DNA from: Forficula auricularia
Lineage: Eukaryota; Arthropoda; Insecta; Dermaptera; Forficulidae
Assembly: GCA_024734495.1 (NCBI GenBank)
Contig: JALMQS010000082.1
Span: 1,504,625-1,568,624 of the forward strand
DNA: 64,000 nucleotides
Reading direction: 5' to 3'
The number at the start of each line of letters is the position of its first letter. Within the stretch, counting starts at the first letter, position 1. Below, one piece after another: positions 23,200 through 35,867 of this stretch. The notes under the pieces were generated by a model. That model worked only from the letters and a program-made list of their open reading frames with translations, had not been told where the DNA came from and did no database searches. Both the position numbers and the translations under genes were made by a program.

Positions 23200-24070
23200 G
23201 TGGGTCTCCAGCGACGGGGTCCCTGGACCCCTTCCCTGCACCCTCCCCCTGCATCCCCCACTTGTCAGCCACTCTCAAAGCCGGAGTTGGATTCGAGTCA
23301 ACCGGCAAATTATTCGCAAAAGTTTTTTTTTTATCCACCCACGCTTACATTTTTTAAACTGTCATCTATGTTGTCTGAACAATTATGAATTGAAATATTT
23401 TATCTAGAATAGCATTTCAAGGCTAGACAAATTGAAATTAAAAAAAATAATAATAAAGTATTAAATTGAATCGTTCGTTTTACAGTTTAATGAATCCTAA
23501 ATAATTTATAATATGCTTGTTGAAAAGTTGATCATTGATGGTGACATCTTTACTAGGGGGTTTTCTTTTAAAAAAATATAAAATAAATCATAGACTGATT
23601 TTATTAGAATATATATTTATATAAATACTGGGTGGTCCAAAAGTTAGTTAATGAGAAAACTTTAAATGATTGAAATTGATAAATTTTAATCTGAAAAATA
23701 TTGAACTCATTCGATTTCAATAAATATTCCATTTATGGCTTTTTATTTTTCAATCAATAACTAACAATCGAGCCTGGAGAAGGGTTCTAAATGTTGAATA
23801 AAAAAATAAATAAAAATTCAAGTCGATTTATAGTAGAAAACAATCAGTATGACCAAATAAATTCAGTAAATTAAATAAATAGATAATAATTTAAAAGAAA
23901 TAATAAATAACTTTGGGGACTGAGTGTATCGTTGCCACTTTTTACGGCGGGGACTCAAATAAGTTCAGAAAGCACTATTTACTATACTTTTTTTTTACGA
24001 AAACTAGATTTGTTTGGGCTAAATTGAACAAAAATAAATAAATAAACATGTAAATAAATAAATACATGAA

Positions 24071-24382
24071 TTTATTCCTGACCCGCTTAGAGGCACAAAT
24101 CCTCGCTGGTTAGGCGCTGGTTAGGTCAAACAATCATCAATACAAAATCTAATTACAACAAGTTAACAAACATCAAAACAAACACAAAATTAAACGAAAT
24201 TAATCAATAACAAACAAAAACAAAAACAAATTATGCTCATTAACAAATATCATGATCAAATGACCATAGGATTCCATCAAAAGACAAATAGTCATTTAAA
24301 AAAACCGATAGCAGGAGCAAACGACGCATTAGCCATACCTACCGCCATTTGCCATAAGTTGTTAAAGAAATCTGGTCAAAAC
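24071..24382. repeat. Dispersed repeat, copy 2 (see 14908)
   Basis: Same order of blocks as 14908-15215 with small indels. A short open frame here (24233-24421) is not supported by homology. Confidence 0.7.
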
Positions 24383-24829
24383 CTAAATATGACCCTCTCT
24401 TATAACCAAATAATCAAATAACCATGAAAATAAAATTATAGTTCAATGTCTGTTTAGTATAAGATCTTCATAATTTATTATTTTTTAATTTTATTTTTCA
24501 TAGTCATTAAATAAGTTTATTCTAAAAAATATTTTGCCATAAATATTTACGATTATTACAAATAATAATTCTAATAAATAAAGTAATTCTTTTTGAGATT
24601 AAATTAAATTTTTTTTCCTAATTGAGAGTGGCTGATTAAGGCATTTCATTAAAGAGAAGAGAGATGGAAAATAAATAAAATATTTTAGGATTACACCATC
24701 CCCCCTTCCCCCTATCTATAAATTAGATTTAAGTAAATTACTTTGGTTTTATTTACAGCGAGAACGAAGCTCGAAATTGAAATGAACAGTAAAATAAAAA
24801 TTTAACCAAAATTTTCGAGTTTGTTTATG

Positions 24830-25130
24830 ATAAATATTAACTAATTCATTCATTTTAGTTGGGTTGCCATGGCAACAACAATGTATTTATTATTATTTAT
24901 ATAGAAAATAAATAAACATGTTCTTTGTTCTAACTCATATATGGATCGTATTATTATATTGATGAATTCATGAGGATATTTTACTCCATTGACTGTCATT
25001 TTATAAATATGAAAAGATGACATCTACGTCTAACTAAAGTTGGCGTTGACACTTTTTTCAAAATTGGATTTGCGCAATTTTCGAAATAAACTGTTCATAC
25101 TAGTATGTACTTCATAATTTATTTATAATA
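24830..25130 (+). repeat. X-box-carrying dispersed repeat (copy 2)
   Basis: GTTGCCATGGCAAC lies at 24863-24876 in the same context as copy 1. It ends with ataatttatttataatatat at the edge of the family B hairpin. Together with copy 3 (reverse orientation) it brackets that hairpin. Confidence 0.75.
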
Positions 25131-25191
25131 TATCTCATTGAAGGAGACAATAAAAGAGTGTGTCTTCTGCTGGAATTATACATTTTATTTA

Positions 25192-25236
25192 TAACGAGGC
25201 TATAGTTTCGAGAGCTTTGCCCTCTTTATCAGTCTA
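25192..25236 (-). ncRNA. Hammerhead ribozyme with core mutation (B2 left arm)
   Basis: The - strand reads CTGATAA (G8 changed to A), stem II AGAGGGC/GCTCTC, GAAA and ACTATAGCC. The G8 loss should abolish activity. Confidence 0.7.
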
Positions 25237-25290
25237 TTACAATTGATTCACAGGAATTAATGTCTCATTGTATGTGTATGTCAATTGTAA

Positions 25291-25335
25291 AATACTGAAG
25301 AAGAGGGCAAGGCTCTCGAAACTATAGTCTCGTTA
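25291..25335 (+). ncRNA. Hammerhead ribozyme (B2 right arm), core intact
   Basis: CTGAAGA (25295-25301), one extra A, stem II of six pairs GAGGGC/GCTCTC around AAG, GAAA (25318-25321), then ACTATAGT as a fully palindromic stem III and C17 at 25329. Cleavage would fall after 25329. Stem I pairing is weak in this copy. Type I layout with diminished stem III, as in Penelope-associated hammerheads. Confidence 0.75.
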
Positions 25336-25619
25336 TAAATAAATTAAAAATTTATAATTCCATCAGAAGACACACTCTTTTATTGTCTCCTTCAATTTAT
25401 AAAAATTCTGCTACTCTCGGCAAAAAACTTTCAATTTAATATATTGAATTTTAAAAGCTACCTCTCTAATATGCCCCATGTATTTGATGCTCTTAAATTA
25501 GCAACATCAATTGAATTATCAAAGAAAGGTGGTCAATTATCCAAAATCGAAATGAAATAGATATTTGTCAGCTTTGTACAAAAGAACATGCAATAAAAAG
25601 TCAAGACAGGACAATTACG

Positions 25620-25700
25620 CAAAAGGATAAATAAATACATTCTTGTTTCCATGGCAACCTAATTGGAATGCATTAATCAGTTAATATGTAACAGTTTAAT
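25620..25700 (-). repeat. X-box-carrying dispersed repeat (copy 3, reverse)
   Basis: GTTTCCATGGCAAC at 25645-25658, read as + strand. One half-site has a single change. Context ataaatacattcttgtttcc is the mirror of copy 2. Confidence 0.7.
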
Positions 25701-26421
25701 TACTATTTTTCAAGAGAGAAAAATTAAAATAAAAAAATCATATTTGAAAGGTTGTCATATTTATAAAGGAATATTTTTCTGCAATGAATAATAATTTGCT
25801 TGATTTAATTTTTCAATTAATTATCTCAAAGGGCAATTTAGCAACCCTTGACTAAAATGTCCTAATTCTCTTTTACCTTTTTCTCTTTTTGAATAATTTG
25901 TTTTCATCCTGTTAGTAATCTTTTGACGACTTAATTGGTATAAATTAAGGGTAGTACTTAACTAGATCACCGGTTTAAAAGATCGCGTGCTCTTGATAGG
26001 GAATCATGTTTTCAAAGTGGAATAGACTCGTGTAACTTCCGGAATGATTGCGATCTCGAAAGAAAAGAAACAAATCTGTTTAATTTTCTATTCTTCATGT
26101 CGTGTCATATTCGGAACTTTGAGTGTTACTAATTATTGTTTTTAAAGAATGATATAGTAATATGTCAAATTTATTGAGAAAAACACAATTTTAATTATTA
26201 AATATATACCTAACATCAGAATAAATTAAAATTTCTTTAAAAGTAAAAATTTATTAAACAATTAATTATTCCAGCGCCTCCCAATCGATCGCAGACCCCA
26301 AAGATCGAAAATAATTTTCTCTTCACCCGAGGGTGCGACCACAACGAGGCCTTGTAAAGACAACTAATAACAAATTCAAATTTAGGGAACGAAGAAAAGA
26401 TTATTTTTATTACAGACAAAA

Positions 26422-26515
26422 GGATCAGCCGGGGCTCGAACCGGGATCTTTGCATATGTACTGCAATGCTTTGTCATAAGAGGTTTACCTCCTATATCCA
26501 CTAAGGGACTGATCC
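26422..26515 (-). tRNA. tRNA-like sequence (left arm of a foldback), probably a pseudogene
   Basis: On the - strand the ends GGATCAG and CTGATCC pair perfectly over seven bases. The T arm reads CCCGGTTCGAGCCCCGG. The D region (AGTCCCTTAGTGG) is a slightly damaged A box compared with the right-arm copy. A GCAT...ATGC stem would form a long variable arm. Length is 94 nt. The anticodon arm does not fold convincingly, so this is called tRNA-like rather than a functional tRNA. A mirror copy lies at 26808-26902. Confidence 0.45.
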
Positions 26516-26807
26516 CCGAACCCAAACCCTTTTGTCTATATGAATTATCGAATTTCTTTTTTAATCCTCTCCTCGTTCATTTTTCGCAGCGTAGGCCTTG
26601 ATTCATTAATTAAACAATGAATTATTCCGCCCCGGGTGAAGAGAAAATTATTTTCGATCTTTGGGGTCTGCGATCGATTGGGAGGCGCTGGAATAATTAA
26701 TTGCTTAATTAATGAATCAAGGCCTACGCTGCGAAAAATGAACGAGGAGAGGATTAAAAAAGAAATTCCATAATTCATATAGACAAAAGGTATTAGTTTG
26801 GGTTCGG

Positions 26808-26902
26808 GGATCAGTAGCTTAGTGGATATAGGAGGTGAACCTCTTATGACAAAGCATTGCAGTACATATGCAGGGATCCCGGGTTCGACCCCCGGCTGAT
26901 CC
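26808..26902 (+). tRNA. tRNA-like sequence (right arm of a foldback)
   Basis: This is 95 nt with a perfect seven-base acceptor pair (GGATCAG/CTGATCC), A box TAGCTTAGTGG, B box GGTTCGACCCC and a five-base T stem CCGGG/CCCGG. The two internal promoter boxes look intact. The middle does not give a clear anticodon stem, and GAGGT/ACCTC can pair instead. It may be a tRNA with intron-like extra bases, or more likely a tRNA-derived mobile sequence. Confidence 0.5.
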
Positions 26903-26944
26903 TTTTGTCTGTAATGAAAATAATATTTTCTTCGTTCCCTAAAT

Positions 26945-27290
26945 TTGAATTTGTAAAAATTTATTTTCTTAAAATAATCTGAAAATGAGAGGTAAGGGGG
27001 GACTCTTATGATCACTTCATCATTTTTTCTAGTGGTTCCAAAATTTAATTTTTAGGAGAGATATAAAAATAAATATTATATTCGAGCTCTGTATATTATA
27101 TACTATTAGAATATATTAAAATTTCTTTAAAAGTAAAACTTTATTTCTTTAAAAAATCCGAAAATGAGAGGTAAGGGGGGACCCTTTGTATCACTTCATC
27201 ATTTTTCGAGTGGTTCAAAAATTTAATTTTTAGGAGAGATATAAAAATAAATATTATATTTGAGCACTGTATATAATATATATTATTTAA
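26945..27290. repeat. Direct duplication of about 170 bp
   Basis: Two adjacent copies share gaaaatgagaggtaaggggg, tcacttcatcattttt and taatttttaggagagatata. They run 26945-27115 and 27117-27290. Divergence is slight. No coding content. Confidence 0.8.
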
Positions 27291-27468
27291 GAGCTATTGA
27301 TTAAATATACAATGTTTCGATAACTATAATAAATATATGTGTGATCAATGAAAACCAGCTGTCACATTAAAGGCAGATTAGCATCTTTTGTTTTAGAGTT
27401 CATAGTGATAGCTCATTCATAATTTATGGATGCTGTGATTGAAATTATTGTTTATGATATTCTATATG

Positions 27469-28532
27469 CAGTGGCGGATTTAGATTCGAGAGTGCCCTAG
27501 GCCTCGTCCGATATGGAGTTATCTTTGCTTTATAGTAGTAATTATTATTGTATAATCAAACATCTAATTTACGAATATTAAAAATATTTTATTTTGAGGT
27601 TTATTAATTTAGATATAATAATCAATTTCTTAAAATTAAACAATAAATAAATTGTTTACGACTATCACATATCACATAAACTTTTTTTTCTTGCTTTAGC
27701 TAGCACGGTAACATCAATTTTATATCCTGATAATCAATTTATGTACTTTTAGAAATTTTGGATAATATTACTGAAATTTTTTTATTATAAAAACAATAGC
27801 TTTAGTGGAAATAAAGTAGGAAAAATAACCCCATTTGTAAATATTTGTGTTGCTTTTATAACTAATAAATAATCAGTGTCATAGAAATTGTTAATCATCT
27901 TTTTACCTGTTATATTCTGTAAAGGTACTTTTTCGCGTTTTTTTATTTTCAAATTATTTTTTTTTTTAATATCCTTTGATATTCCTTATTGATTCGACAA
28001 ATTAAATATGAATAAAAAACGTAAAATCTTAAATTTTTAATGGCAAAAATAGGTGGATTCGTACTTGTAAACTATTACCAAAAAGATTTTCAATATCTGT
28101 AAATTATTTACCTCATTTTCATTCAAATTTGAAAAAAAATAAATAAGAAATTTCGGGGTGCCCTACATAGAGTGAGATTAATCTCAATATAAATAAAAAA
28201 TAAGAATTAGAAAATTAATATTTTAGCAATAATATTTTTGTTATTAAATTACAAACGAAGGTTAATTTTTTCTATAATCTACTAATATTATAAAAACAAT
28301 TCAGTTTTAGAAATATTAATATGGTGTGTGTTTAAAAAATATCCTTAAGAAAGTTTTTGTTTAACAATTTAATAATTATTTTAAATACTTTACTGAAATT
28401 TGTTCATATAATCACAGCAAAAATAAAACAAATTGATTTTTTAAATTTTAATCCGTCTTTAAATTTTGCAGCCTCTAAAATTTTTCCGCCCTAGGCACGG
28501 GCCTCACGGGCCTAAGCGTAAATCCGCCACTA
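27469..28532. mobile_element. hAT-like nonautonomous element, 1064 bp
   Basis: Terminal inverted repeat cagtggcggattta and its mirror ending taaatccgccacta (last base changed). Flanks tctatatg and tttatatg match at seven of eight positions, as expected for an 8-base hAT duplication. Sub-terminal ctaggcctcgtcc and ccctaggcacgggcctcacg are typical of such elements. No transposase remains. Confidence 0.68.
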
Positions 28533-30011
28533 TTTATATGTTTGTTTAATTATTAATTAATTAATAAATAGTTAAATTAATAAACCGTCAAAAATTTTAA
28601 ACATTTTAATGATCAACGCATTTATTTTGATAATTCTTAGTTTGCTTGATTTGATGGCTCATTTGTCTAGGTAAAATTTTATTTCCACAAATTTTATATA
28701 CGATATCGTATATTTATTTATTTCTTATTTATTTTTTAAAGAATTATAGAAGATGCTTTATTTGACTCTTGCATTCTAGAAGAAGTTATAGAACTTTAGA
28801 AACAATCCAGTGTGTGTGGTCGCAGTGGCAGATATTTTTATGTTTTGAAGGAAAAAACATTAAAAATTATCTACAAAAAGACCTTTGAAATGCGGCGCAA
28901 AAATGGCTCATTTAATTTAATTTTAATAGCAAAAATATTGACTTAGCGATTGTATATATAGTACTTTACTTAAGCCCTTTAGAATGTTTGCCTTGTCACA
29001 TCAAAAGAGAGAAGATAATTGCATTCACAATCAAATCTTTCAAGGAAAAATCTCTCATTAACTAAGTACTTGAATTATGTAAAGATTTAACAAAACAACC
29101 CTTTCAGATGAAATTTTAATTTATCTCTTTTTTTATTACAAATAAATATTTTATATAACAAAAATTCTATATCATTGCGTATTATATACTTATATAAATT
29201 ATCATTTTTCAAGTGTTTTAAAACTAATTTCAATTTCGATACTTTAAAAATTATTTTCCACTCTCTTCTTATAATAATATATATATATATATATATAAAG
29301 CACTAATATAACAATAATAATGATAATAAAAAATAGCCTCTATCTCTATTGTTAATATGTATATTTTTAACATATATTTTTAGAATAATCGTCCAAAACA
29401 ATATATTAATGTAAATAATTTGAATTTTTTTCTAATTTGTACATACAGGGTGTCCAAAGACTCAATACCCATTTCTTAAAGGTGAAGTGATGATGTAATA
29501 AGTCTATATGCTATATAAACATTACTCCAGAACTCAGTCGCTAGACACTTATGAACATTTTAGTTTGTTTCCTTAACGCCCATTTACTTACTTATGAAGC
29601 TACATATCGAATAAATTAAATATTCATATATCTAACAACATTGGTGGGGGTTAAAAAACTCTTCTATTAAATACCCAAGAGCCAGTGATAAATAATTCTA
29701 TTCTAAGTATTTCAATCAGTGTAATATTTATTTATTTAAAAAATGAAACCATAGGGCTAGCTATGCTTTTTAGTATGAATTTAAATTAAATTAAAGAACA
29801 TAATTATATAATACAGTACTATTAATAAAAGTGAAATAATCTTTTTGGGCAATCAATGTTCATTCTATAAAAACAATCCTTGAAAAGAACCAGGGATGAC
29901 ATCTCTTTAACGGAGTCTGTCTGATACAGCCGAATAAACACCTTAAACCTGATTTCGTTTATAGTTTTTATTTTATTTGTTAAAAATGCAATTTCGCTCG
30001 TCTATTTAGAC

Positions 30012-30324
30012 CTTAGACCATGAAATATATAGACACGCCCTCTGCTACTCTCCACACAGAGTGAAGTGAGGCTAACATCGCCTACAGATGACGTCACGTT
30101 CTTGCATAAATATTTTGGTACTATTAATTTAATATTAATTTGCGATTATTGGAATCCAAAATAAATAATCTAAACTACGATAAATTTATCTCAATGTATA
30201 ATAATTCCTATAGTGGCCATGCTATTTTTGGGTGTTCCTACCTACAGATGACGTCACATTCTCTAGTTGATGTTGGACTCACCAAATCGACACCAGGGCG
30301 TGTCTATATATTTCATTGTCTAAG
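30012..30324. mobile_element. 313-bp MITE with 8-base duplication (copy 1)
   Basis: TIR cttagaccatgaaatatata with gacacgccct and its mirror. Flanked by the exact 8-base duplication atttagac (30004-30011 and 30325-30332). Exactly the same length as the copy at 37415. The interior has two cctacagatgacgtcac blocks (TGACGTCA is a CRE/bZIP site). The 8-base duplication fits hAT or P-type transposition. Confidence 0.88.
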
Positions 30325-31253
30325 ATTTAGACCCCTCAGCCTTTCGAATGAAGGTTATATCAGTGAATATAAATTTTTGATATACTATTTACATAATAAA
30401 CAATATTTTCGGACGTGGTTTTAGTTATAAGTATTTGATATACAGCCATAAAGTAAATTAAATATTTTTTGTCATTTTCATGAACATATCGTATTATGTC
30501 TAAGTATAAAATATTATTTTGTATTACAAAAAATTGATTTGCTAATAGATAGCTTTTACTATTATATTTTACATTGTATTTTTAACTTGGTCCATGTATC
30601 TACTTAAATCGAATTTAGACTTAATTGTATTGAAACAATTTTCTTCTTACAGATATCTATAAATACCATATATCACTCTGTCTCCAATGAAAAACTTATA
30701 ACGTCCATAATTAACAAAGAAAATGTATTTAAAAAAAAGTTTTCTATATCTAATACTCTTTTATATGTTTTACTAATTTGAAAAACTAAAATTATTATAA
30801 ATAATTAAATTATTAAATTGATCTATAATGGCTAAATATAATAGATTTTAACTAACGTGCCCGGCAAGCGTCTTAGTACTCGGGTTCAACTACTGAGGGG
30901 ACGAGACCATCTGATATGCAATATAAAATTATTCTATTAAAATATTAGATTAGAGACCTTAAGTATAAATTCTTATCTTGATATATTTGGTTTATACCGT
31001 GAGTTGTATTTTTGAAAAATTCCATCTTATTTTCAAAAAAAGATACTCAAACCTTCGGGTTAATTATAATAGATTATTATCTGAGGCAAAAAAAACAATC
31101 TGCATATCGTAATTCTCAGTTTTCCAATAGTGTACCTGCATCTTTGACAAGGGATTTATCCCGAGTCATTTAATGAACCGCTCTATGAAATTTTATCTTT
31201 GTTTTATTGATATAAAATGCTACTTGTATATATTCTAACCAAACTTGTAACTA

Positions 31254-31775
31254 TACTTCCGGCCAAAAAAACGTAACACTTAGATTTTTTTTAATAACGA
31301 ATAAAATGTATTTTTAATTAAATGAAATTGAATAAACTTTTAATATGATATATTTTTAACCTTTCTTAATAAATGTAACATAAATTTAAAACATTTTATT
31401 TAAAAATTAAAATTTAAATGAAACAAAAGCGGATAATTTGATATTTATCGATTTTTGATGAAATCTAATATCCTAATTATAATCTTTCAATACCTGTTTT
31501 TCTTTTGATAATATCCTTGAAATCCATTATCTTTCGACTAAACACATCTAAATTATGCCGCTTAGCATTACAGATTCTGCCAAAGCCGTTGCGTTAATCG
31601 AGGATCGAAGCAGCTACAGATATCCTTGGTACGACATCAACAAGCATTAAACACTTATTAAGAAAGGTTAAAAATATATCATATCAAAAGTTAATTCAAT
31701 TTCATTGCATCAATGATACATTTCATTACTTTTTTTTTTAATCTAAGAGTTACGTTTTTTTTTTGGACGGGAGTG
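31254..31775 (+). mobile_element. Tc1-like deletion derivative with transposase remnant
   Basis: TIR tacttccggccaaaaaaacg then taacacttagatt, and the mirror ending ggacgggagtg, between TA dinucleotides. Inside (31565-31660) a frame reads ITDSAKAVALIEDRS and then, shifted, DILGTTSTSIKHLLRKV, like the first helix-turn-helix of Tc1 transposases. The catalytic DDE part is missing. Confidence 0.68.
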
Positions 31776-33285
31776 TATTTTTATGTCTGTAAGAGGAGGC
31801 CCCCCAGGAGGGGGTCCTGCGCGGCCCAATAAACAATATTGTCGTTGCTTTTCTAGCAAAGCTAGAGAGTTGCAATTCTCACTGTCCATATTCAGGTATT
31901 TCTGAGCAAATCCAGTCACTGATTGAGATTGGAAAGTGGAAAAATAATATAGTAGCCTGAGAACAGAAAATAATTGTTCAGTGGTTCTTTGGGAGCCGGT
32001 AGTTGAAAATGTGTGCGTAAAAGTTGCAAATCATAATGTCTACAACTGGGTAACGAATGAGTTTCAAAAAATGTTAATTTATCATTTTAGACTTTTTAAA
32101 TAACCTCATCAAACCATCCTTAAGCAATGGACATCGAATCTTGGAACATTCATAGTGTATCTATTTTTTATTTCCTACATAAAATCATTATTAATAATAA
32201 TTTATTAATATTTTAGTGCTTTAAAAAAGATTCATTAAAATGGATCGTGTTATATTATAACCAGTTTTTTTTTGTCTCCCACGTGCTAGAGATCGTTTTC
32301 AGCAATTATCGATTTCCATTATCCCTGGAGTAGAAGTTAATTCTTCTAACGAAAAAAAAAAAGGAAAAAAATATTCCCTCCCTTGAATTTAAATTCAGAA
32401 TTCTTCCACCCTTGAGTTTTTCTTAAGAAAAAAGAAAATAATGATAATAAAAAAAATAAAAATGTGATTGAGAATCGAAAGAAAGAGAGAATAGAAATGA
32501 TTTAAGTAAAAGGGGGCCAGGGGGGGGCGCGTTAACAGGTTTCTGGGTTTGTGTGCTTTACTGCTTTTCATTGCTTCTCTCTTTTATATTTGTGTTTGAC
32601 CTTTAAAAAAAACGGAAGGCCCCTTGGTCACTTAAAAATGTTTTCTTTTTTCTCATTTTATTGAACTATGATTTGAAATCAGTGACCCAGAATGGTACAC
32701 GAGTTCTTTTTTTGTCAATATCCATAAAAGAAAACTCGATGCTAACTCATTAAACAATAATATCGATACTGGTTAAAATATAATAGCGAGTTGAATTAAA
32801 TCTCTTTTATATTGAATAGTCTCCATAAAAATTCGACTCTTTGAAACGATCTCTTAAAAAATCCAATCAATATGTCTTCAAGAAAAATACTAATATTAAT
32901 CTTGTTATTCCAATTTGAAAAAATAAAAAATAATAATATAACTAAATTAAAAAATATAAATAAATAAAATAAATAAATATTTATATTTTATTATGCTATA
33001 AAATCTTTAAAGATTTTCAATCAATATATATTTAAAAAATTCTCATTAAATAATATTTTTATAAAAGTGTACTCTTAAAAGGAAGTGTTTATTAATTACC
33101 TAAGAGCTTAAGAAGTATGACAAAGTCACAGCGATTTTTCGAATTTTTAAATTAGAGAAGAGAAATTCCATTCGTGTTTTTATATAAATAAGCTCTAATT
33201 TATAATCATATTATCAGGGATGAAGCGCGATCAACAAATATATTCATATCACTCTAGTTGGAACCTTGTTAGGGACTTAATTTTT

Positions 33286-33675
33286 TTACCCTACTATAAC
33301 TAGTTTCAATTTAGACCACCAGATAGAGCGTATCAGAATTCTCAGTTTCCCATGGAAACTTTGGCAGAAGTGTGGATTAATTTTTTTCCCTACAGTGGCT
33401 AGTTTCAATTTAGTCCACCAGATAGAGCGTATCAGAATTCTCAGTTTCCCATGGGAACTTTGGTAGAAGTGTGGATTAATTTTTTTCCCTACAGTGTCTA
33501 GTTTCAATTTAGACCACCAGATAGAGCGTATCAGAATTCTCAGTTTCTTATGGGAACTTTGGTAGAAGTGTGGATTAATTTTATTCCCTACGGTGGCTAG
33601 TTTCAATTTAGACCACCAGATTATCAAAAATTTAAGTTTCCCAATAGCTATCGGTTTATTTGAAACCTTCTTCAT
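33286..33675 (-). repeat. 99-bp tandem repeat open in frame (33-residue repeat)
   Basis: Units begin at 33301, 33400, 33499 and 33598. The period is a multiple of three, so the - strand stays open for 129 codons, repeating IWWSKLKLATVGKKINPHFY then QSSHGKLRILIRS. No homology to a known repeat protein, no neighbouring gene and no promoter is apparent. It is most likely a minisatellite whose frame is open by chance, but a recently duplicated small coding sequence is possible. Confidence 0.6.
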
Positions 33676-35213
33676 TACAATATCTTCAAAGGCTACACAG
33701 TGTTTTGAGTGTTTTTGCTCAACGTCACATACCTAATAATATGTTTATGAATACGCTTAAAGAAGGCATATAATTCCATTACAATTAGCTGTATGTATTT
33801 TTAGAAAAAAATAATGAGAATTGGATGTGTACATCGAAAAAAATGTTTTTGAATTCGTTTGGAAAATAACGCCAAAGCGTTACGCTTACTGCCGTACTGA
33901 GTGTTGAAACGGACAGTTCTTGACAAGTATCCTGCAGTGTTTGCAGAATGTCTTTGGGACGGGTTTCCCTTAAATTTTTAGTTATTTTCCTTATAGCTGT
34001 CAGAAAGATGTTTTTACATCAAAATAACCATTGGAAAACCACTTCTTAAAGATTTAAAAGCATTTTTGTCTTCTTTAAAATTTTTTCAATTTACAAAAAT
34101 ATAAAAATAAATAAAATAAAAAAAATAATAAATAAAATATAAGTCACCGAAATTACGATGTTTACAATTGCGCAGAAACCAAGAAACATCAAATACCTAC
34201 TACGCCTTTAAAGAAAAGATCAAAACATTCAAAAATCTTTTTTAGGTAATTAATAGACACTTCCAAAATAATATATCTGATATTATAGCTTTTTTATGTT
34301 ATGTTATCCGATTTAATTTTAAAACATCCCAGGTATCTCGCTTCAATTTTTAAAAACATATTTTTTTCTATTTTTTTATTTATTTAATCAAATAGTTGAA
34401 CTTGATGAAAATAAACAAATTTAGAAATTAAAATTCACCATTGCATATTAGTATTTGTATTTTTTTTTTTTTTCGTAGTAATTTTTTGGTAATTTCTTTA
34501 CAGAGAAATTACTCTTCAAATTTGTCCTGTGTAAATATATTGCCTCGAAATTAAACAAAAAAGATTGTCTCTTGTCATCTTCTCACAATTCTGTGTACTT
34601 TTCTTTCTTTAAGAAGGAACGGTAGATAAATCAATACTTTATTCACTGATCAGAGATTCACTCATATTCTGTCTAAATACATATTAATTTTACGAAAATT
34701 TTAATTACATTATGCAAAAATAAGACGAAACGTTATAATAAATAAATTTACATTTAAATTGATTAAATTTGATAATGTGGCATATATGTTATGGTAAACC
34801 ATTTTATAGACCACAAATTTATTAGTGATGTTATGCATTTTTTTTATGTTCATTTTATTCCTAGTGGATTTGCCTGAATGATATGCAACCGAATTGGCCA
34901 CAAAGGCTAGAACAAGCCGAACTTTTAGGGGTCCCTACTAAAAACGAAATTTTAATTAGGGAACGTTCAAGTATCACGTAACATTTATACCCAAGGGAGG
35001 GGTTAAATTAAGTGTTATTAGTGTGTTACGTTGATGAGGAAGGTATTAATATATTGTTACTTACCATTATGACTATTATGAGTTTTAATATAAGTTATTG
35101 TCTTTAATTATTCAAAGTTCTAAAAATAATTTGTCTAAACTCTAAAACATAGCTAATTAAATAGAAAAAGCCGCGAAAAGGAAAAATGACTTTCGACCTA
35201 AAGACCATTCCTG

Positions 35214-35310
35214 TCGGGACCATCCGTGGCCTAGTTGGTAAAAGACGCTCTTCGGCTAAAGGAGAGAGACATGCATTCGAATCCCCTCGGGTGCTCAATT
35301 CATTTTCCCT
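35214..35310 (+). mobile_element. tRNA-related SINE head
   Basis: An A-box-like tggcctagttgg (35227-35238) and a B-box-like gcattcgaatcc (35273-35284) are spaced as in a tRNA. Acceptor pairing is poor. The piece is nested inside the TIR element at 34958-36053. Confidence 0.5.
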
Positions 35311-35460
35311 TTTCGAAAAAAATAATAAAATAATTTTCTAAATATGTAGAATTTATATAAGAAATTATTGATTACATTATTTAACTTTCGTGGCTCAAAT
35401 TGCTTTTCTAAAATTAAATTAGTTTTTTGAATTCACAATGTAATCTTAATATACTAATAT

Positions 35461-35867
35461 CAGCTGCAAAGCCCGCCTTCGGTGGGCATCTCGCTGTCCA
35501 GTTATATGCCAGACCTGGACTCTCCGTATTGGGTTTGTAAATAATAATTTTATAAAAATAATACTCAATTTTGGTGTGAAAATTGGAAGCATTGAAAGAC
35601 GGGACTCAGTTGTTGTTGAGTGATTTTCTTACTTATATTTTATTTTACTTAGAGGAAACATATGACATAAAACAACTGACTTCTGTCTTCCAATGGCTCC
35701 AATTTTCACATCAAAATTGATTATTTTTATAAATAAAAAGAGGAAAGCACCATTTTTTGTTTAGTTAAAAAACTTCAAATCCTAATTTTATAAATTTTAT
35801 TAGTGGGTTTTAAAATTAAAAAAAATCACTTCGGCGTCGTCGCGCAACCGATTATTATAAATATAGA
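35461..35867 (-). mobile_element. Short nonautonomous Helitron
   Basis: On the - strand the 5' end is TCTATATTTATAATAATCGG and the 3' end is a hairpin ccaccgaaggcggg then ctttgcagCTG(A) followed by T. Relatives are at 46821-47429 and 47899-48047. No Rep/helicase. Confidence 0.65.

Larger units (their letters stand above)
25135..25440 (+). mobile_element. Hammerhead hairpin element, family B, copy B2
   Basis: Arms gaaggagacaataaaagagt and mirror enclose two ribozyme motifs on opposite strands. The one-sided tail reads aaattctgctactctcggca followed by aaaaa and ctttcaattta. Flanks taatatatctcatt and taatatattgaatt suggest a partly decayed duplication. The right-arm ribozyme core is intact. Confidence 0.72.
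26258..26945. mobile_element. Foldback element with tRNA-like arms
   Basis: The arms are inverted repeats: 26385-26530 pairs with 26770-26945, and 26564-26612 pairs with 26707-26755, leaving a short centre. A third inverted block (cgcctcccaatcgatcgcag at 26276, and its complement near 26665-26695) is nested within. Each arm carries the tRNA-like sequence on opposite strands. A mobile hairpin built from a tRNA-derived SINE would explain this. Confidence 0.55.

Noticed and set aside
22972..23388. 138-codon frame overlapping exon 2 in another frame
   Set aside because: The conserved GluCl peptide is in the frame starting at 23100. This is a shadow, as are the two - strand frames here.
23640..23670. 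Mariner-like end (gggtggtccaaaagttag), and a similar one at 29450 (acagggtgtccaaag)
   Set aside because: Single ends without partners or transposase remnants. Too little to call.
26545..27015. 156-codon open frame on the - strand
   Set aside because: It runs through a palindrome and a tRNA-like sequence. Openness comes from the repeat, and the protein resembles nothing known.
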